From positions 1 through 6,319 of the forward strand of contig JAJQCX010000190.1 in the NCBI GenBank assembly GCA_021202495.1: 6,319 nucleotides of DNA, written 5' to 3'. The stretch comes from Clostridia bacterium. GTDB taxonomy: Bacteria > Bacillota > Clostridia > UMGS1883. The position numbers and the translations under genes are program-made. The stretch's first letter is position 1, and the number at the start of each line of letters is the position of its first letter. Below, piece after piece: positions 5,956 to 6,319 of this stretch. The notes below the pieces were generated by a model. It worked only from the letters and a program-made list of their open reading frames with translations. It was not told the DNA's origin and made no database searches.

Positions 5956-6319
5956 TTATGCCATCCAAAGCCCGTGGAGGTTGCAGTATGCGTAAACCGC
6001 TTCGACTGTGTCGCCTTCGCTCAATGCAAAGGAAACGGCGGGCTTGTCTTCGGGGGTAAAATGCTTAATCTGAACGCCCTGCTTGGTCTTGAGCGCGACA
6101 AACTCAATGTAGTGTTCCTTTGTCATCGGGTGGTCAACCGCGCCAACGTTGACTTTAACGATGTTGCCCTCAACGCTGTAAACCGGAACGTGCTTTTCAA
6201 CTGCTGCGTCGGTTGTGCCGGGGACGATCTCGGTCATCTTCTGACCGCAGCACATTACGGGAACGCCTGCGTCCTTTACCTTTACGACAATGTTTCCGCA
6301 ATGCTCGCATATGTAGAAT
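5956..6319 (-). CDS. dfx: Desulfoferrodoxin (superoxide reductase), 5' end outside the window
   Basis: A cytoplasmic non-haem iron enzyme that reduces superoxide to hydrogen peroxide without making oxygen, typical of anaerobes. The frame stays open to the window edge. The first visible residues are FYICEHCGNIVVKVKDAGVP, followed by VMCCGQKM, so the internal ATG at 6255 is not the start; the true start is probably only a few codons further out. Center I (desulforedoxin-like FeCys4) uses the CEHC pair (codons at 6309-6307 and 6300-6298) and the CC pair (6252-6247). Center II (FeHis4Cys) is complete: EKHVP, VDHPMTKEH, and CNLHGLW at the C-terminus. The His-His spacings of 20 and 6 and the Cys-x2-His ending match the family. 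The Glu-Lys before the first His match the catalytic EKH of characterised enzymes. The stop is followed by the shared terminator. About 121 residues are visible; the family usually has about 125. Confidence 0.96.
   Translation of the reverse strand, partial: FYICEHCGNIVVKVKDAGVPVMCCGQKMTEIVPGTTDAAVEKHVPVYSVEGNIVKVNVGAVDHPMTKEHYIEFVALKTKQGVQIKHFTPEDKPAVSFALSEGDTVEAVYAYCNLHGLWMA

Noticed and set aside
5956..6255. 99-residue ORF starting at the internal ATG at 6255
   Set aside because: The frame is open to the window edge and encodes the CEHC half of the Cys4 iron site. Starting at 6255 would remove two of the four ligands.

Overview
The window looks like a chromosomal segment of an anaerobic, moderate-GC Gram-positive bacterium, most likely a gut-type clostridium (Oscillospiraceae or a similar group). 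This is inferred from four things: a desulfoferrodoxin (anaerobic superoxide reductase), a clostridial-style MATE transporter, a secreted protein with a copper-amine-oxidase-like stalk domain and ricin-type trefoils, and strong AGGAG ribosome binding sites. There are no mobile elements, tRNA or rRNA genes, CRISPR arrays or phage genes.

Layout. (1) Positions 5-2410 (+) encode an 801-residue secreted metalloprotease with an HELGH zinc site and a downstream Tyr-x6-Glu pair, as in the lethal factor / Pro-Pro endopeptidase group. The catalytic part is flanked by one N-terminal and two C-terminal ricin-type trefoil regions. (2) A strong hairpin at 2431-2462 separates it from a convergent gene. (3) Positions 2506-4554 (-) encode one continuous 682-residue protein in which a 12-helix MATE efflux transporter is joined by an Ala/Pro-rich linker to a cytidylate-kinase-like domain. 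(4) Positions 4555-4840 form a divergent control region. On the minus side it holds a promoter, a roughly 120-nt leader containing an intrinsic-terminator-like hairpin inside a closing inverted repeat, and a short leader ORF whose stop overlaps the MATE start. On the plus side it holds a near-consensus promoter for the next gene. (5) Positions 4841-5896 (+) encode a 351-residue YeiH/UPF0324-family membrane protein (putative sulfate exporter family). (6) A bidirectional terminator at 5907-5952 separates it from (7) a desulfoferrodoxin gene on the minus strand that runs off the right edge of the window.

How the genes work together. All four genes appear to be separate transcription units: convergent pairs are split by terminators and the one divergent pair has two promoters. 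No operon or obvious joint pathway is visible. The strongest unusual signals are the MATE-kinase fusion with its attenuator-like leader, and the multidomain lethal-factor-like secreted protease. I see no defence or other multi-gene system.
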